The position numbers and the translations under genes are program-made. The notes under the pieces are model-generated. The model searched no databases and had not been told where the DNA came from. It saw only the letters and a list, made by a program, of their open reading frames with translations. A stretch of 64,000 nucleotides of DNA from Pseudarthrobacter chlorophenolicus A6 (GTDB lineage Bacteria; Actinomycetota; Actinomycetes; Actinomycetales; Micrococcaceae), in NCBI RefSeq assembly GCF_000022025.1, contig NC_011886.1, positions 3,885,209 through 3,949,208 of the forward strand. The letters are read 5' to 3'. Below, in pieces: positions 61,697-64,000 of this stretch. Positions within the stretch are counted from its first letter, which is position 1, and the number at the start of each line of letters is the position of its first letter.

Positions 61697-62013
61697 CCGC
61701 CCGCGGCGGCACGCCTCCAGCGGAGGGCATCGCCCTTCATTGACGAGATTTCCATGGTGAGACCCGTTTCTCCACCGACCGGTTTCAGTCGTTCACAGCC
61801 TCAGCCTATGGAGGGCCGCTCCCCCCGGACACGAGTAGGCAGTACCCGTATTTGGCTTTTGGACCACGTACCTGCGCGCAGCCACTACTCGGCGCTGCCT
61901 GCCCGGCCACTGCGGCCCGTCATGCAAGGAATCCTGGCCTGAAAACAGGGCGCCTATGGTCAAATGGTGGTTCAGGAGAGTGGACAGTAAAAACGACCAA
62001 CACGGGGGACATT
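61697..62013. other. Divergent control region of the polysaccharide operon and GH18 gene
   Basis: These 317 bases lie between divergent starts. A promoter-like GAGTAGGCAGTACCCGTATT (61832-61851) resembles the GAGT-GTAC stretch near 55490. No gene is seen. Confidence 0.4.
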
Positions 62014-63168
62014 GTGGCAGCCAAACCGGGCACCGGCCAGGTCAGCAGGGCTGCCGCGTCCCCGGCACCAACGCGGGCGGGAAGGCTGCACGTGCCTTCG
62101 GCCAACCGGCGCTCCAACACCCGGCTCGCGGTGGCCGCCGCAGCTGTAACGCTGGCCCTGGTTGGCGGCTTCTTCCTATGGCGGTTTATTGCGGAGGCGG
62201 GCATGGCACAGCAACCGTGGTTTTCGGGTTATGCGGATGTCACGGTGGACCCGCCGTACGACTTAGCCGGGACCGGGATGCCGGACAGCCGTAACGTCAC
62301 CCTGGCCTTCGTCGTGGCCGACTCCTCGCAGCCATGCGCCCCCAGCTGGGGCAACGCCTACAGCCTTGATGCTGCCAGGGACGCCCTCAACCTTGAGCAA
62401 CGGATCTCCGAATTGAAGTCCGACGGCGGCGCCATTGCGGTTTCCTTTGGCGGCTCAGTTAACACTGAGCTTGCCGTCGCATGCCAGGACCCGGTCCAGC
62501 TGCAGGCTGCTTACCGCTCAGTGGTGGAACGCTATTCCCCTTCCACCATCGATTTCGACATCGAGGGCGACGCACTGCTTAACGGCCCGGCCGGGGAGCG
62601 GCGGGCAGAGGCGGTGGCCGCCCTTCAAAAGGAAAAGGACGGGTGGGGCGGCGGACTGGACGTGTGGCTCACCCTCCCGGCGTCACCACGCGGTTTGACC
62701 GACGACGGCATTGCAGTGGTGGACCAGATGCTGGCCGCCGGAGTCGACCTTGCCGGCGTCAACATCATGACCATGAATTACGGGTCCAGCCGCGGGCCCT
62801 CGCAGAGCATGCTGGACGCGGCGGTAGCGGCCGCCGATTCCACCCACGACCAGCTGAGCATCAGCTACCAACGGGTGGGGACCAACCTCAGCAGCCAGGA
62901 AATCTGGTCGAAGATGGGGCTGACTCCGATGATCGGCGTCAATGACCTGCCGGGCGAAGTCTTCGGGCTGGACGCGGCCGGTGGCCTGAATTCCTATGCC
63001 CTCCAAAAGGGAATCCAAAGAGTGTCGATGTGGTCGCTCAACCGGGACCGGGAGTGCACCGCTGCTGCTGCCGATGGCCAGGCGAGCCATGTGTGCAGCG
63101 GGGTCCAGCAGGAGCCTGGCCAGTTCGCCAAGGCCCTCGCCGCAGGTTTTGAGGGCAAGCTGCGCTGA
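62014..63168 (+). CDS. Membrane-anchored GH18 (chitinase-like) glycosidase
   Basis: A 384-residue protein with a basic cytoplasmic start, one signal-anchor helix (about 37-60) and a GH18 barrel outside. The active-site strand is STIDFDIEGD with catalytic Glu184 and supporting Asp180/Asp182. Substrate strands include AIAVSFGGSVN and GVNIMTMNYGSSRG. GH18 enzymes cleave beta-1,4 N-acetylglucosamine linkages. The GTG at 62014, just after GGGGGAC, was chosen; an upstream ATG frame adds 54 unlikely residues. It is divergent from the synthase operon, where it could trim or release the nascent amino-sugar polymer. Confidence 0.85.
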   Translation: MAAKPGTGQVSRAAASPAPTRAGRLHVPSANRRSNTRLAVAAAAVTLALVGGFFLWRFIAEAGMAQQPWFSGYADVTVDPPYDLAGTGMPDSRNVTLAFVVADSSQPCAPSWGNAYSLDAARDALNLEQRISELKSDGGAIAVSFGGSVNTELAVACQDPVQLQAAYRSVVERYSPSTIDFDIEGDALLNGPAGERRAEAVAALQKEKDGWGGGLDVWLTLPASPRGLTDDGIAVVDQMLAAGVDLAGVNIMTMNYGSSRGPSQSMLDAAVAAADSTHDQLSISYQRVGTNLSSQEIWSKMGLTPMIGVNDLPGEVFGLDAAGGLNSYALQKGIQRVSMWSLNRDRECTAAAADGQASHVCSGVQQEPGQFAKALAAGFEGKLR

Positions 63169-63212
63169 CGCGGCGGGCGGCCTGCCTGGCTGGCACCGCC
63201 GGTGTTGCCGGG

Positions 63213-64000
63213 TCAGCGGACCTGGCTGGTGGTGACAATGTCGAGCCAGGGCCCTGCCGGCACCTGGTCCCGCGTCACGAATTGCCAGTCCACGGTGTCC
63301 GATTCGCCGTTGATGTCTTCAAAATCCAGGCACCCGTTCAATGCCGGAGAAACGTCCATTCCAGCCCCGTTGAATTCCTTATTGGCAGGGCGGGCATCAT
63401 TGGATCCAAAGACATATTCCTTGTCGTGGTACTGGCCGGGTCCTGCGTCCTGGATCTGGCCATAGCATTCCTGGTTTCCCTTACGGATCCGGACCCATTG
63501 GTTCTTCATGTAACTGAATGATTTGTCCTGCTCACGGCCTGCATATTCAGGATCCTTGGCCCAGGGAATGACGGTGGCCCGTTCCGCGAATGCCTTGCTG
63601 TCGTTGACGTCGTCATAGGGCAGGTCGAGGTAGAAGGGGTTTTCCTTGGGTGTCATGCCGGTGGGCATGTAGCGGTTGGCTTCCGTCCGCTGCTCAGTCT
63701 CGCAGGTCCCGGATTTCATCACCCCGTCGCAACCACCGAAGTTCCGCATCCAGCCGGAATCGTAGGTGGACATGACCTGGCTGCCGTCGTCGGCCTTGGG
63801 ATCGAAAAGTTCGCCCACCCAAAAGGTGGTGGCCACGATGTTGGTGTGCCACGGATAACCGCCCTCCCCGGAGGAGCTTCCTCCGTCCGGAGGGGAAGGC
63901 GGTGAGGAACAACCCGCAGCGATGAGCGCCACCGAGGACAGGGCGGCGGCGAAGCCCCACCGTACCCGGATGCTGCGCCCAACCCGCCACGTGCGCGGTC
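63213..64000 (-). CDS. Secreted lipoprotein, expansin/DPBB-like (paralogue of 55762 gene; start beyond window)
   Basis: A lipoprotein whose visible part begins with a basic and hydrophobic signal sequence (RVRWGFAAALSSVALIAAGC) ending in a lipobox. No in-frame start codon precedes it inside the window except an internal GTG at 63932, so the true start lies past base 64000. The core matches the protein at 55762: GYPWHTNIVATTFWVGELF, NPFYLDLPYDDVNDSKAFAE, QECYGQIQDAGPGQYHDKEY, GAGMDVSPALNGCLDF. It lacks the long Pro/Ala linker. A lipid anchor and a shared fold suggest it binds or loosens cell-surface polymers. Confidence 0.78.
   Translation of the reverse strand, partial: PRTWRVGRSIRVRWGFAAALSSVALIAAGCSSPPSPPDGGSSSGEGGYPWHTNIVATTFWVGELFDPKADDGSQVMSTYDSGWMRNFGGCDGVMKSGTCETEQRTEANRYMPTGMTPKENPFYLDLPYDDVNDSKAFAERATVIPWAKDPEYAGREQDKSFSYMKNQWVRIRKGNQECYGQIQDAGPGQYHDKEYVFGSNDARPANKEFNGAGMDVSPALNGCLDFEDINGESDTVDWQFVTRDQVPAGPWLDIVTTSQVR

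Noticed and set aside
1..64000. tRNA genes, rRNA genes, insertion sequences, integrases or attachment sites
   Set aside because: None was recognised on either strand; no transposase-like or integrase-like frame and no flanking terminal repeats were seen.

Overview
The window is GC-rich, densely packed chromosomal DNA with the gene content and protein style of a soil actinobacterium of the Micrococcaceae (Arthrobacter / Pseudarthrobacter / Paenarthrobacter type). This placement is inferred from the proteins and from the frequent GTG starts and ATGA/GTGA overlaps; it was not measured. No tRNA, rRNA, insertion sequence, phage gene or CRISPR array was seen.

Layout. (1) 1-4.4 kb: two ECF sigma-factor loci. 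The first is an anti-sigma/sigma pair divergent from a COG4315-type lipoprotein, and the gap between them carries two back-to-back copies of one promoter motif (TGAACC-N16-CGTC). The second is a sigma factor, a one-pass Pro/Ala-rich membrane protein and a secreted Ala-rich protein with PAVP repeats. (2) 4.5-10.2 kb: a DUF4375-like protein, a SWIM-SNF2 helicase and a five-bladed-propeller glycosidase-like protein. (3) 10.4-19.6 kb: a nitrogen and C1-amine locus with type III glutamine synthetase, the three GlxB/GlxC/GlxD (N-methylglutamate-synthase-like) subunits, a monomeric-sarcosine-oxidase-like enzyme, an M20 carbamoylase, an XRE-cupin regulator and an Amt transporter. (4) 19.9-43.8 kb: a plant-glycoside utilisation island. 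It holds GH3, GH35, GH43, GH106 and a second GH3 enzyme, a sugar ABC transporter, and a three-gene set matching microbial C-glycoside cleavage (GMC oxidase CarA with deglycosidase subunits CarB and CarC). An MFS exporter, a flavin reductase fused to an IclR-like sensor, LysR and TetR regulators and an LLM flavoenzyme follow. (5) 45-52.3 kb: a six-gene aromatic-degradation operon (extradiol dioxygenase, FAA hydrolase, cyclase-family protein, FAD monooxygenase, amidohydrolase/decarboxylase, second FAA hydrolase) with a convergent LysR gene. (6) 52.7-64 kb: a LuxR/LAL regulator and a cell-surface polysaccharide locus with a processive GT2 synthase, an active and a degenerate polysaccharide deacetylase, a membrane-anchored GH18 enzyme and two paralogous secreted proteins that flank the set.

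How the parts fit. Regions 4 and 5 together could take a decorated plant glycoside from uptake through deglycosylation to ring cleavage. Region 3 would recover nitrogen from an N-methylated or carbamoylated compound. The least described system is region 6: a synthase, a deacetylase, a second deacetylase homologue that has lost its metal-binding residues, a GH18 and a pair of expansin-like proteins look like one machine that makes and remodels an amino-sugar polymer at the cell surface.
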